Assembly: GCA_965212195.1 (NCBI GenBank)
Contig: CBDBUW010000002.1
Span: forward strand, 372,001-436,000
DNA length: 64,000 bases
From: JAJCYK01 sp965212195
GTDB lineage: Bacteria > Bacteroidota > Bacteroidia > Cytophagales > Cyclobacteriaceae
Reading direction: 5' to 3'
Below the pieces are notes generated by a model. The model made no database searches. It had not been told where the DNA came from and saw only the letters and a program-made list of their open reading frames with translations. The position numbers and the translations under genes were made by a program. Below, piece after piece: positions 16,266-24,403 of the stretch (the first letter of the stretch is position 1; each line of letters begins with the position of its first letter).

Positions 16266-16484
16266 TTAGATTACACCAATTAGTATGCCCATAACTCCCT
16301 TGGTTCCCGGTGTCTCCCGCAAAAAAAGTTGATCACCCCATTTGCCGACCTCTCCCTTGCCCCACATGGGCCAGTCTAGCAAATCATCCGTAGATATCAA
16401 TTCCTTGACAGGTAGTTGCTGTGCCCATCCCACCAATGATATTCCCACTAAAATAGATGTGATTATTAGTGACTTAGTTCTCAT
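16266..16484 (-). CDS. Short exported protein, probably a truncated N-terminal fragment
   Basis: A 72-residue frame with a good signal peptide (MRTKSLIITSILVGISLVGWAQQ) and a mature start rich in Trp ('DLLDWPMWGKGEVGKWGDQLFLRETPGTKGVM') that looks like the first strands of a larger beta-sandwich protein, but it stops after 'GILIGVI'. The break coincides with the edge of the AT-richer island, so a longer gene was probably cut by the insertion. The start overlaps the last 11 bases of the upstream PPK2 gene, placing it in that operon. Family identity is a guess; truncation is inference. Confidence 0.45.
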   Translation of the reverse strand: MRTKSLIITSILVGISLVGWAQQLPVKELISTDDLLDWPMWGKGEVGKWGDQLFLRETPGTKGVMGILIGVI

Positions 16485-17262
16485 ATGGAAGATAGTCTAA
16501 AATATGCCGAACCACCTCCAATCGGGCTTCCGGTTTACGGTCGGCGCTAATTACGATCCAGGGAGCATTTTTGGTATTGGTCTTTTCGAACATTTTTTCT
16601 TTGTACAGGGTATACTGGTCCCAAAGCTCCTGGGCACGTCTATCCACCGGAGTCATTTTCCATCGTTTTAAAGGACTGATTTGGATATCGTGAAAACGGC
16701 GTGCCTGCTCTTCCTTGGAAATTGAAAAATAGAATTTTATCAGATAGGTACCGGAAACCTGTAACATCCGTTCAAATTCATTGACCTGGCCCATAAAATC
16801 TTGATATTGTTGTTCGGTACAAAAACCATTTACCGGTTCCACCACCGCACGGTTGTACCAACTGCGATCGAAAAGCACCATTTCCCCAGGTTTGGGTAAA
16901 CGTGCCACATAGCGTTGAAAATACCATTGCCCTTTTTCCAGATCGGTTGGTTTGGGCAAGGCCACCACCCGGTAGTTGCGGGGATTAATATGAGCGGTTA
17001 CCCGTCGTATAGCACCTCCCTTGCCTGCAGCATCGCGGCCTTCAAAAAGGATCAGGATCTTCTTTCCTTCTTTAATGGTCCAATTTTGCATGTCGATCAG
17101 TTTGGCCTGCAAATCTCGCAATTCATACTCATATCGGGCCATTCTAATGGCTCGTTCTACATTTAGCTTTTTATCTCCCAAAAGATATCTTAATCCTATG
17201 GGTGTATTTATGAGCCTAATTTCCTCCTCGCTGAGTTGATATTTCCCCTTTATAATATCCAT
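16474..17262 (-). CDS. ppk2: Polyphosphate kinase 2 (second copy of tandem pair)
   Basis: A 262-residue single-domain PPK2. Walker A is 'FEGRDAAGKGGAIRR' (Lys81) and Walker B 'MVLFDRSWYNRAVVEPVNGF' (about 128-147); the helical lid 'SISKEEQARRF...PLKRWKMTPVDRRAQELWDQYT' carries the conserved basic residues. PPK2 enzymes move phosphate between polyphosphate and nucleoside mono- or diphosphates in the cytosol. Its ATG directly abuts the stop of the upstream PPK2 paralogue, so the pair is co-translated. The two copies share the catalytic motifs but differ in termini, suggesting different nucleotide preference or hetero-assembly. Confidence 0.93.
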   Translation of the reverse strand: MDIIKGKYQLSEEEIRLINTPIGLRYLLGDKKLNVERAIRMARYEYELRDLQAKLIDMQNWTIKEGKKILILFEGRDAAGKGGAIRRVTAHINPRNYRVVALPKPTDLEKGQWYFQRYVARLPKPGEMVLFDRSWYNRAVVEPVNGFCTEQQYQDFMGQVNEFERMLQVSGTYLIKFYFSISKEEQARRFHDIQISPLKRWKMTPVDRRAQELWDQYTLYKEKMFEKTNTKNAPWIVISADRKPEARLEVVRHILDYLPYEN

Positions 17263-18108
17263 TTAAATATCAATTTGCTCCATATGTCGGTAATATCTAA
17301 GTATAATGTTGGGATCTGGTATAACCGTGGTTCTGGCCTGAGACTTTCCCTCATAATCGAATTTTGATAGCACGTAGCGCATACTTTCCAATCGTGCCAT
17401 TTTCTTGTCATTCGCCCTTACAATGATCCAGGGGCTAAAAGCCGTATGTGTTTTGGAAAACATCTCTTCTTTGTAGTAGGTATATTTATCCCAGTATTCC
17501 TGACCTTTAATATCCACGGGGCTGAATTTCCAGACTTTTAAAGGATTCTTCCGCCTGGCATCAAAGCGCTTTTTTTGTTCGTTCTTTGATATGGAAAACC
17601 AGAACTTAAAAAATATCAAACCATCCTCATAAAGCATATGCTCAAACTCCGGAACCTGCACCATGAATTTTTGATATTGTTGGTCGTTACAGAATCCCAT
17701 AACCGGCTCCACCACCGCCCGATTGTACCAACTGCGGTCAAACAAAACGATCTCTCCCGGATTGGGTAATTCCTTGATGTATCGCCGAAAATACCATTGC
17801 CCCTTTTCCACTTTGGTGGGCTTGTCCAAAGCTACAATGCGCATGGAACGGTGGCTTAGATGTTCGGCAAAACGCTTTATGGCTCCCCCTTTTCCGGACG
17901 CATCCCTGCCCTCAAACAACACCGCCACCCGCAGTTTATTACGGGCGACCCATTGCTGCAGATTTACCAGCTCGATCTGTAACAATCGCAATTCCTTCTC
18001 ATAGCGAATAAATCGCGTTATCTTTTCCAGGTTAAAGGCTTTTTGCTCCGCTAGCTCCAGCAACTGCTTCCTCTGAGGATTATTATTTAGGTCTTCCTGC
18101 GAAAACAT
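17263..18108 (-). CDS. ppk2: Polyphosphate kinase 2 (first copy of tandem pair)
   Basis: A 281-residue PPK2 with Walker A 'FEGRDASGKGGAIKR' (Lys73), Walker B 'IVLFDRSWYNRAVVEPVMGF' (about 120-139) and a lid with 'SISKNEQKKRFDARRKNPLKVWKFSPVDIKGQEYWDKYT'. Length is typical of one-domain PPK2. It has a longer C-terminal tail ('TTVIPDPNIILRYYRHM') than its neighbour. Transcribed on the minus strand after the ICMT-like gene (37-base gap) and directly before the second PPK2 gene. Subclass cannot be settled by eye. Confidence 0.93.
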   Translation of the reverse strand: MFSQEDLNNNPQRKQLLELAEQKAFNLEKITRFIRYEKELRLLQIELVNLQQWVARNKLRVAVLFEGRDASGKGGAIKRFAEHLSHRSMRIVALDKPTKVEKGQWYFRRYIKELPNPGEIVLFDRSWYNRAVVEPVMGFCNDQQYQKFMVQVPEFEHMLYEDGLIFFKFWFSISKNEQKKRFDARRKNPLKVWKFSPVDIKGQEYWDKYTYYKEEMFSKTHTAFSPWIIVRANDKKMARLESMRYVLSKFDYEGKSQARTTVIPDPNIILRYYRHMEQIDI

Positions 18109-18145
18109 ACATTCTTAGTTCTTACTTGTTAAATGTTAATTGTTA

Positions 18146-18598
18146 TCAAATCCACCTACGTACCCTTCTTCTATACTGCTCATACTCCTCCCCGAACTTT
18201 TCGGTCAGGGCCTCCTCTTCGGGTTTTATTTGGAACTCGGTAATATACCAAACAAAACTGATCACCCCAAGAATGCCCAACCCGTTGGATTTCCAAATTA
18301 TCCAGGCAATCAAAATCAAAGTCAATCCCAAATACATGGGATTACGGGTAAATCTATAAAGCCCACTATCCACGATCTTGGAGGCTTTTTCCACACCTAC
18401 AGGGTCCAGGGTAGTACCCGCCCTCCGAAACAAGCCCGCGGCTACTACTCCCAACACCACACCTGCCGTTCCAATTACCTGAACCAGGGCTAGTCGCCCA
18501 GGTACTTCGATCTGGGTGTGTGGCAAATACTCCGCCACCAGCCACACCAGAAGTAAGTGCACCAAAAAAACAATTGCCGGTGGTATCTTTAATCTCAT
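18146..18598 (-). CDS. ICMT/PEMT-like membrane methyltransferase
   Basis: A 150-residue integral membrane protein of the isoprenylcysteine carboxyl methyltransferase family. The signature is the C-terminal 'GLYRFTRNPMYLGLTLILIAW' followed by 'EFQIKPEEEALTEKFGEEYEQYRRRVRRWI', the SAM-binding half typical of the family; three to four membrane helices precede it. The start is set at ATG 18598 (MRLKIPPAIVFL) because it opens the first helix; upstream codons reach into the divergent nucleoside hydrolase promoter. The methyl acceptor in bacteria is generally unknown. Heads the operon with the two PPK2 genes. Confidence 0.85.
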   Translation of the reverse strand: MRLKIPPAIVFLVHLLLVWLVAEYLPHTQIEVPGRLALVQVIGTAGVVLGVVAAGLFRRAGTTLDPVGVEKASKIVDSGLYRFTRNPMYLGLTLILIAWIIWKSNGLGILGVISFVWYITEFQIKPEEEALTEKFGEEYEQYRRRVRRWI

Positions 18599-18680
18599 AA
18601 ATCTCAATATAAAGAATTTGCCACGTTTGTGTGTGGGAAAGGTCATTTCTAATTGTATATTGAACGACCCCAAAACTAAA

Positions 18681-19607
18681 GTGAGACACTTTCTAATTGA
18701 TACCGATACCGCCTCCGACGATGCGGTGGCCCTGATCCTGGCTCTGCAGAACCCACAAATTCAAGTAGAGGCCATTACGGTAGTTGCCGGGAATGTACCC
18801 TTGACTCAAGGCATACAAAATGCTCTTTACACCGTTGAACTCTGTGAACAGGATACCCCGGTATTTGCAGGATCTGAAAAACCCTTGAATAGGCCGCTGG
18901 AAACTGCACAATTTGTTCATGGTGATGATGGCATGGGCGACATAGGCTTGCTGTTACAAGGCCGTGAACCGGCCGTGGGTGATGCCCTAGAGGTAATACC
19001 CGCAGTTATTAATCAGTTTGCCGGCGAAATTGAATTAGTGACCTTGGGACCCTTAACGAATATCGCAAAGTGTTTACAGAGCGATCCCTCCTTAGCCCCA
19101 AAAGTGAAACTATGCACCATGATGGGAGGCATTGGTCGTGAACACGGCAACATCACTCCGGTGTCAGAATACAATGTATGGACAGACCCTGAAGCCGCCC
19201 AAGTAGTCTTTGGCTCAGGGATCCCTTTACGTATGGTAGGCTGGGACATATCCCGCAAATTTGCTTGGGTGGATGAAGCGACAGCTTCACAAGTTAGGGC
19301 CATCAATACGCCACTATCAGAATTCGCCATGGACATCCAGCAAACCGTAAATACTTTTGCCAAAAACGTCTCCAAACTTCCCGGTTTTGATCTACCAGAT
19401 CCCATTGCCATGGCCATCGCCATCGACCCTTCCTTAATCTTAGAAAGCCAGCGTCTCTATGTGGAAGTCATAACAGCCAATGATGTGACCAGGGGACAAA
19501 CAGTAGTGGATCACATGGGTATTTTAAATCGAACTCCTAATGTGGAAGTGGTTTTGGAAGCCTCCAGAGAAAAATTCTTGTCTATGCTTAAAGGAGCATT
19601 AAAATGA
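18681..19607 (+). CDS. Nucleoside hydrolase (IunH family)
   Basis: A cytosolic nucleoside N-ribohydrolase of about 308 residues. The calcium and ribose site is 'IDTDTASDDAVALILAL' at the N-terminus (DTDxxxDDAxAL), with 'VTLGPLTNIAKCL', 'MMGG', 'EYNVWTDPEAAQVVF', and a C-terminal 'DPIAMAIAIDPS' Asp. There is no ATG near the conserved start; GTG 18681 places the Asp cluster correctly, TTG 18660 is the alternative. It hydrolyses purine or pyrimidine ribosides to base and ribose. The next gene, adenosine deaminase, overlaps by ATGA (19604-19607), giving a purine salvage unit. Confidence 0.9.
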   Translation: MRHFLIDTDTASDDAVALILALQNPQIQVEAITVVAGNVPLTQGIQNALYTVELCEQDTPVFAGSEKPLNRPLETAQFVHGDDGMGDIGLLLQGREPAVGDALEVIPAVINQFAGEIELVTLGPLTNIAKCLQSDPSLAPKVKLCTMMGGIGREHGNITPVSEYNVWTDPEAAQVVFGSGIPLRMVGWDISRKFAWVDEATASQVRAINTPLSEFAMDIQQTVNTFAKNVSKLPGFDLPDPIAMAIAIDPSLILESQRLYVEVITANDVTRGQTVVDHMGILNRTPNVEVVLEASREKFLSMLKGALK

Positions 19608-20602
19608 ACTTGGCGATCCTACCCAAAGTCGAATTGCATTTGCATCTGGACTGTTCCCTGAGTTTTAAGCTGGTACAGAGGCTGCGACCTCAAACCACCT
19701 GGGAAGAATACCACCAGTCCTTTGTGGCACCTCCTAAATGCACGGACCTGGCTGATTACATTAGCAGGGCGGTGTCTTCGGTGGCCTTAATGCAGACCGA
19801 GGAAAACCTAAGACTGGTAATCGAAGACCTGTTCGAACAGTTAGTTGCCGACAACATCATTTATGCGGAAATGCGTTTTGCTCCACTTGGTCATTTGAAT
19901 GAAGGCTTAAGTGCTAAAAAGGTAGTGCAAACAGTCGATGAAGCAGTGCAAGCATGTATTGATCGGACCGGAGTCCAGGCGGGGATCATTCTATGCACAC
20001 TGAGAAATTTTAGTGAAGAGCAGAGCCTGGAAACGGTTCAATTGGTGGAGGAGTTTCAAGGTACCCGGGTGGTAGGATTCGACATTGCTGCTGACGAAGC
20101 GGGATTTCCCATCGACAATCACATCAAGGCTTTTCAATATGCCCGGGAAAAAAGGTTATACTGTACGGCGCATGCCGGTGAGGCCCGAGGGGCGGAGAGC
20201 GTTTGGGAAACCCTGGAGCATTTTCGCCCCCATCGAATCGGACATGGGGTGCGGTCAGTGGAAGACCCTAAACTTTTAGAGTACCTGAAAGCCCAGGGAA
20301 TTCACCTGGAAGTGTGCCCCACCAGCAATGTGCAAACCGATATTTTTGAAACCATCAGAGAGCATAATATCGATTTTCTTTATCGATCGGGCATCTCTTT
20401 AAGCGTCAATACCGATTGCCGCACCATAAGCGATGTGAGCTTAAACAGTGAGTATCATTTGCTGCAGGAGATCTTCGGATGGGTCAAAGGGCATTTCTAT
20501 AAATGCAATAGAGAAGCTGTGAAGCACGCCTTTACCTCTGATAATATCAAAAGGCAGCTTGAGGAAAAATTAAAAAAAGCATATGGTGTGGAGGCAGCTT
20601 AG
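19604..20602 (+). CDS. add: Adenosine deaminase
   Basis: A 332-residue zinc deaminase with TIM-barrel fold. Zinc and catalytic residues are visible: His12 and His14 ('ELHLHLDCS'), His190 and Glu193 ('CTAHAGEARG'), His214 ('RIGHGVRSV') and Asp271 ('SVNTDCRTIS'). Two deviations: Cys17 where many ADAs have Gly after HLD, and Cys272 in the position usually Asp or Asn that touches the purine N7. It would convert adenosine to inosine for the preceding nucleoside hydrolase. The start overlaps the stop of that gene (ATGA), and its own end overlaps the next gene by 20 bases. Confidence 0.9.
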   Translation: MNLAILPKVELHLHLDCSLSFKLVQRLRPQTTWEEYHQSFVAPPKCTDLADYISRAVSSVALMQTEENLRLVIEDLFEQLVADNIIYAEMRFAPLGHLNEGLSAKKVVQTVDEAVQACIDRTGVQAGIILCTLRNFSEEQSLETVQLVEEFQGTRVVGFDIAADEAGFPIDNHIKAFQYAREKRLYCTAHAGEARGAESVWETLEHFRPHRIGHGVRSVEDPKLLEYLKAQGIHLEVCPTSNVQTDIFETIREHNIDFLYRSGISLSVNTDCRTISDVSLNSEYHLLQEIFGWVKGHFYKCNREAVKHAFTSDNIKRQLEEKLKKAYGVEAA

Positions 20603-21059
20603 AAAAGAGGTCCCTTGGTTGCTGGGTATCCTTGTCACTGGATTTATTTCATTTGTTGGGCTTTTTGGTCTTCAAGGCTTAAATGAGAAATCATTGGATA
20701 TCGCTTTGCATGATACGTTTTTTGTTTTTCGACCCAATGACATATTCCTGGGGTTGGTTATGGGGTTCGGATTACTCATTTATCTTGTAAGATGTTTGTT
20801 AGGGAGCCTTAATAATGTTTCTGCGAATTTGATCCTAATCATATTTGCAGGTTTTAACATAATCGTTATTACTCTTATGATCTCAGCATATGATGCTTTT
20901 ATCAGTAAATGGGTAGTATACCCACCACAAAGCTACCATTCACAAATTCCCGAGCCTATGTCCGCTGGGGTTTTACAGGGAATAAGATACCTGCTAGTAG
21001 CCCTGATTATTGTCGTTTCGATTATTACAACTGTAAAGCTCCGAAAACGGATTGCATAA
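20583..21059 (+). CDS. Four-helix membrane protein with HDTFFV motif, unknown function
   Basis: A 158-residue protein with four predicted membrane helices (about residues 12-32, 52-72, 80-102, 133-152). The segment 'LDIALHDTFFVFRPNDIFLG' recalls the 'HDTYFV' stretch of cytochrome oxidase subunit I and of small Bacteroidota membrane proteins, but there are no heme-ligand histidines elsewhere, so it is not an oxidase. The start lies within the last 20 bases of the adenosine deaminase gene, implying coupling. No function assigned. Confidence 0.65.
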   Translation: MVWRQLRKEVPWLLGILVTGFISFVGLFGLQGLNEKSLDIALHDTFFVFRPNDIFLGLVMGFGLLIYLVRCLLGSLNNVSANLILIIFAGFNIIVITLMISAYDAFISKWVVYPPQSYHSQIPEPMSAGVLQGIRYLLVALIIVVSIITTVKLRKRIA

Positions 21060-21079
21060 ACCACAAAACTCCATTCTGT

Positions 21080-21826
21080 ATGAAAAGAAGAAAATTTGTA
21101 ACCGCCGCCGCTGCCTCCAGTCTGGTAGCTCCCCTGGCCTTCGGGACTTCCCGGTCCCAGGTGGAAGATCATGAGATCTATGATCTACAGACCTACGAGC
21201 TGACCTTCGCTAGTAACCGTCAAGCGCTACTGGACTATTTAAACCAGACTAAAGCTCCCTTTATCAAGAAGATGGGAGCCAGAAGTTTTATGATGTTTAT
21301 GGAAGTAGGCGATCCGGAGCCCACCAGACTCTGGACCTTAGCCACCTATCCGGATTTTACCAGCTACCAGAATATGATCGCCTCTCCGGCACAAGCGCAA
21401 CTGCAAGCTCAATCGGAGGCTTATGCAAAGGCAGGACAGACTTACAACCGCATAACTTCCAGTTTGTGTTATGCGATTGAGGGTCTCAAGCAGATGAAAG
21501 ATCCCATAGGGAACGCTCAGCTATTTGAGCTTCGTATCTATGAAGGCGTTAATGAGGATGCCGTGCACAGAAAGATAAAGATGTTTAATCAGGAAGAACT
21601 GGATCTTTTCTACCGGGTAGACCTCAACCCCATCTTTTTCGGGCGCATGGTAGTGGGCGCTTTTATGCCGTCCCTGGTTTATATGCTAAATTTTCGGGAT
21701 ATGGATCACCGGGATGCTGCCTGGAAGGACTTCTTAGCGCATCCGGATTGGAATAAAATGAAAGCAAAGCCAGAGTATGCCCACACTGTTTCCAACATCC
21801 GGCGGATTTTTCTAAAGCCTCTATAG
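21080..21826 (+). CDS. Exported NIPSNAP-family protein
   Basis: A 248-residue protein with a twin-arginine-like leader (MKRRKFVTAAAASSLVAPLAFG) followed by two dimeric alpha/beta-barrel NIPSNAP repeats: 'YDLQTYELTFASNRQALLDYLNQ' (about 35-57) and 'AQLFELRIYEGVNEDAVHRKIKMF' (about 150-173). The start at ATG 21080 begins the leader; the longer open frame from 20909 overlaps the membrane protein gene and is spurious. Function of exported NIPSNAP proteins is not established. It lies 20 bases after the membrane-protein gene. Confidence 0.82.
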   Translation: MKRRKFVTAAAASSLVAPLAFGTSRSQVEDHEIYDLQTYELTFASNRQALLDYLNQTKAPFIKKMGARSFMMFMEVGDPEPTRLWTLATYPDFTSYQNMIASPAQAQLQAQSEAYAKAGQTYNRITSSLCYAIEGLKQMKDPIGNAQLFELRIYEGVNEDAVHRKIKMFNQEELDLFYRVDLNPIFFGRMVVGAFMPSLVYMLNFRDMDHRDAAWKDFLAHPDWNKMKAKPEYAHTVSNIRRIFLKPL

Positions 21827-21851
21827 ATCTTACCCCGCTGTGGAGCACAGA

Positions 21852-21859
21852 TAATTTTG
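21852..21859 (+). promoter_or_regulatory. Bacteroidota-type -7 promoter element
   Basis: TAATTTTG matches the Bacteroidota sigma-70 -7 consensus TAnnTTTG exactly and ends 25 bases before the ATG at 21885, a sensible leader length. No convincing -33 TTG is seen at the right spacing. It would drive the amidohydrolase/PLP-enzyme operon. Confidence 0.45.
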
Positions 21860-21884
21860 TATATTGATTAGAAAGTCATCCCTT

Positions 21885-23135
21885 ATGACCAGGATATTTT
21901 CTTTGACGGTATTTTTTTGGTGCACGCTTCTTGTGCAGGGTCAGGAGTATGATCTTGTGATCAAAGGTGGCCAAGTGATAGACCCCAAAAATAACCTCAA
22001 TGAGATCCTGGACGTGGCCGTGAAAGATGGTAAAGTGGCGGCAGTAGCTGCGAATATTCCTGTTTCCAATGCTACTACTGTCATTCAAGCCCAGGGGCTA
22101 TATGTTACTCCGGGACTGATCGATATGCATACCCATGTATTTCAGGGTACCGATGTGGATAGTTATCTGGCCAACGGCTTGGGAAGTCTTCCTCCCGATG
22201 GATTTACCTTCCGCGCAGGAGTCACCACGGTGGTAGACGCCGGAACCTCCGGATGGAGAAATTTCCGTCAATTCAAACATCAAACCATTGATCAGTCTCA
22301 AACCCGGGTTTTGGCTTTTATCAGCATTGTTGGAGCTGGGATGTACGGACGTCTGGAGGCCCAGAATTTAAATGACATGGATCCTGTCTTAACAGCCTTC
22401 ATGATCGACCTTTATCCCGAGCATATTGTAGGAGTAAAAAAGCACCACTACAGGGGCGATAATTTTACCCCGGTGGAGCGGGCGGTAGAAGCCGGCAACA
22501 TGGCCGGAGTTCCGGTGATGGTAGATTTTGGAGAACACGATCCTATGCTTTCTATTAAGACCTTATTTCTGGAAAAGCTCCGTCCTGGCGATATCTTCAC
22601 CCATACTTATTCTTATACCAACAATCGGGAAACGGTAGTGGACGAGAACAACCAAGTAAAATCTTTTATTTTCCAGGCACAGAAAAGAGGGATCATCTTC
22701 GATGTAGGGCACGGCGGGGGAAGTTTTATATGGCATCAGGTAGTTCCATCCATCGAGCAGGGATTTTTGCCCGATGTCATTAGCACAGATCTTCATTTTT
22801 GGAGTATGAATGCCGGGATGAAAGACATGACCAATTTACTTTCGAAATTCCTTAATCTGGGTATGACAATGGAACAAGTCATTGGCCGTAGCACTTGGGA
22901 GCCTGCCCAAGTCATCCAACGGCCCCAGCTGGGACATCTTTCGCCGGGTGCTGAAGCCGATATAGCAGTATTCAGATTGCATGAGGGTAATTTTGGATTC
23001 ATGGACGCTCGCGGACGCATGATGAAAGGCACCCAAAAACTAGAGACCGAGTTAACCTTGCGAGCGGGAAAAGTAGTGTGGGACCTTAACGGTCTTTCGG
23101 TACCCGCCTGGGATAAAGAACCTCTAAAATACTGA
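21885..23135 (+). CDS. Exported amidohydrolase/deacetylase, EF_0837/Atu3266-like (copy 1)
   Basis: A 416-residue dihydroorotase-like metal hydrolase with signal peptide MTRIFSLTVFFWCTLLVQGQ. The first two residues of the amidohydrolase metal site are in 'PGLIDMHTHVF' (HxH); a Lys in 'IVGVKKHHY' is the candidate bridging residue; further His residues occur in 'IFTHTYS' and 'DVGHGGGSF', and the catalytic Asp in 'ISTDLHFWSMN'. Known relatives deacetylate acetyl-(R)-mandelate and related acylated D-acids. ATG 21885 starts the signal. The next gene is a paralogue that overlaps by one base (TGATG), and a SelA-like PLP enzyme follows, the same pairing as EF_0837/EF_0838 in Enterococcus. Confidence 0.85.
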   Translation: MTRIFSLTVFFWCTLLVQGQEYDLVIKGGQVIDPKNNLNEILDVAVKDGKVAAVAANIPVSNATTVIQAQGLYVTPGLIDMHTHVFQGTDVDSYLANGLGSLPPDGFTFRAGVTTVVDAGTSGWRNFRQFKHQTIDQSQTRVLAFISIVGAGMYGRLEAQNLNDMDPVLTAFMIDLYPEHIVGVKKHHYRGDNFTPVERAVEAGNMAGVPVMVDFGEHDPMLSIKTLFLEKLRPGDIFTHTYSYTNNRETVVDENNQVKSFIFQAQKRGIIFDVGHGGGSFIWHQVVPSIEQGFLPDVISTDLHFWSMNAGMKDMTNLLSKFLNLGMTMEQVIGRSTWEPAQVIQRPQLGHLSPGAEADIAVFRLHEGNFGFMDARGRMMKGTQKLETELTLRAGKVVWDLNGLSVPAWDKEPLKY

Positions 23136-24367
23136 TGTCCGTATTGTTAAAATATAGCCTGGTATTTGCATGGTGTCTATTATCACACCCCTTGTGGGCT
23201 CAGCAATATGATCTGCTCATCAAAGGAGGAACGGTCATTGATCCAAAAAACAACATCTTTGAGCCCCTTGATATAGCAATACTTGAGGGAAAGATTCAAG
23301 AGGTTTCATCTCAAATCGATCCCCAGACAGCCCGGCAGGTATTAGACGCCCGAGGTTTAATAGTGACACCGGGCCTAATAGATATTCACACCCATGTGTT
23401 TGTAGGGGGGCGTGAAGGAATTTTTGCCGGGGGTTTTTACAGCGTAAGTCCCGACGATTTCTCCTTTCGTACGGGCATCACCACTATGGTGGATGCTGGC
23501 ACTTCGGGTTGGCGCTCCTTTCCGGAGTTCAAAACAAAGATCATTGATGCTTCCCAGACCCGGATCCTGGCTTTCTTGAATATCACGGGAGCAGGTATGA
23601 TTGGCAAACCCGGCGAAGAAGAGTTGTCGGATATGGAAATTGAAGCTACCCTAAACCTCATAAAGCAATATCCCCAAACCATCGTAGGTGCCAAAATCGG
23701 GCACTATACAGGCGAAAGCTGGGAACCGTTCGACAAGGCCCTGGATGTGGCCCGGCAGGCCAATAAACCCTTGTTCCTGGAATGCCATCTCCCTCAGCTA
23801 CCCCTGGATGAACTACTGGACAAAATGAGACCAGGAGATATTTTTACCCATACCTATGGTGCTGTAGATGACCGGCTGTGGTTACTGGATGCCAATGGCC
23901 AGGTATTGCCATCAGTACGGAATGCGCGGGAAAAAGGTATTTTCTTTGATGTGGGTCACGGTGGTGGCAGCTTTCATTTTAAACTGGCTCAACCAGCAGT
24001 ACAACAAAATTTTTATCCACACTCTATGGGAACCGATCTTCATCGATTCAGTATGAATGCTGGAATGAAAAATATGCTTAATATCATGTCCAAGTTCTTA
24101 AATATGGGTATGGACCTGCCTGCGGTCATCGAAGCCGCAACCTGGAATCCAGCTCGCATGATCCTGCGTGAAGATCTGGGTCAATTAGGCATAGGGTCCG
24201 AAGCCGATGTGGCCCTGATACGGGTGCGATCCGGGGAATTCGGATTTGTAGACGCCGGGGGATATAAGATAACTGGAGATAAGTTACTGCAGTCAGAATT
24301 GACCATTAAAGGGGGAAAAGTAGTGTGGGATTTAAACGGACTAGCCGCCAAACAATTTAAAAACTAA
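23135..24367 (+). CDS. Exported amidohydrolase/deacetylase, EF_0837/Atu3266-like (copy 2)
   Basis: A 410-residue paralogue of the preceding gene with signal peptide ending near LWAQQ. Same metal-site pattern: 'PGLIDIHTHVF', 'IVGAKIGHY' (single Lys shifted relative to copy 1's Lys-Lys), 'IFTHTYGAV', 'DVGHGGGSF' and 'MGTDLHRFSMN'. Substrate-facing stretches differ between copies ('ECHLPQLPLDE' here against 'DFGEHDPMLSI' in copy 1), so the pair probably split substrates after tandem duplication. Both would act in the periplasm. A 36-base gap leads to the SelA-like gene. Confidence 0.85.
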   Translation: MSVLLKYSLVFAWCLLSHPLWAQQYDLLIKGGTVIDPKNNIFEPLDIAILEGKIQEVSSQIDPQTARQVLDARGLIVTPGLIDIHTHVFVGGREGIFAGGFYSVSPDDFSFRTGITTMVDAGTSGWRSFPEFKTKIIDASQTRILAFLNITGAGMIGKPGEEELSDMEIEATLNLIKQYPQTIVGAKIGHYTGESWEPFDKALDVARQANKPLFLECHLPQLPLDELLDKMRPGDIFTHTYGAVDDRLWLLDANGQVLPSVRNAREKGIFFDVGHGGGSFHFKLAQPAVQQNFYPHSMGTDLHRFSMNAGMKNMLNIMSKFLNMGMDLPAVIEAATWNPARMILREDLGQLGIGSEADVALIRVRSGEFGFVDAGGYKITGDKLLQSELTIKGGKVVWDLNGLAAKQFKN

Positions 24368-24403
24368 AACGGACCAAGGTCCTAAACCATAAGATCTAAG
24401 ATC

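Noticed and set aside
24372..24383. GGACCAAGGTCC short inverted repeat between amidohydrolase 2 and the SelA-like gene
   Set aside because: A 5-bp stem with a 2-base loop cannot form a stable hairpin and lacks a T-run.
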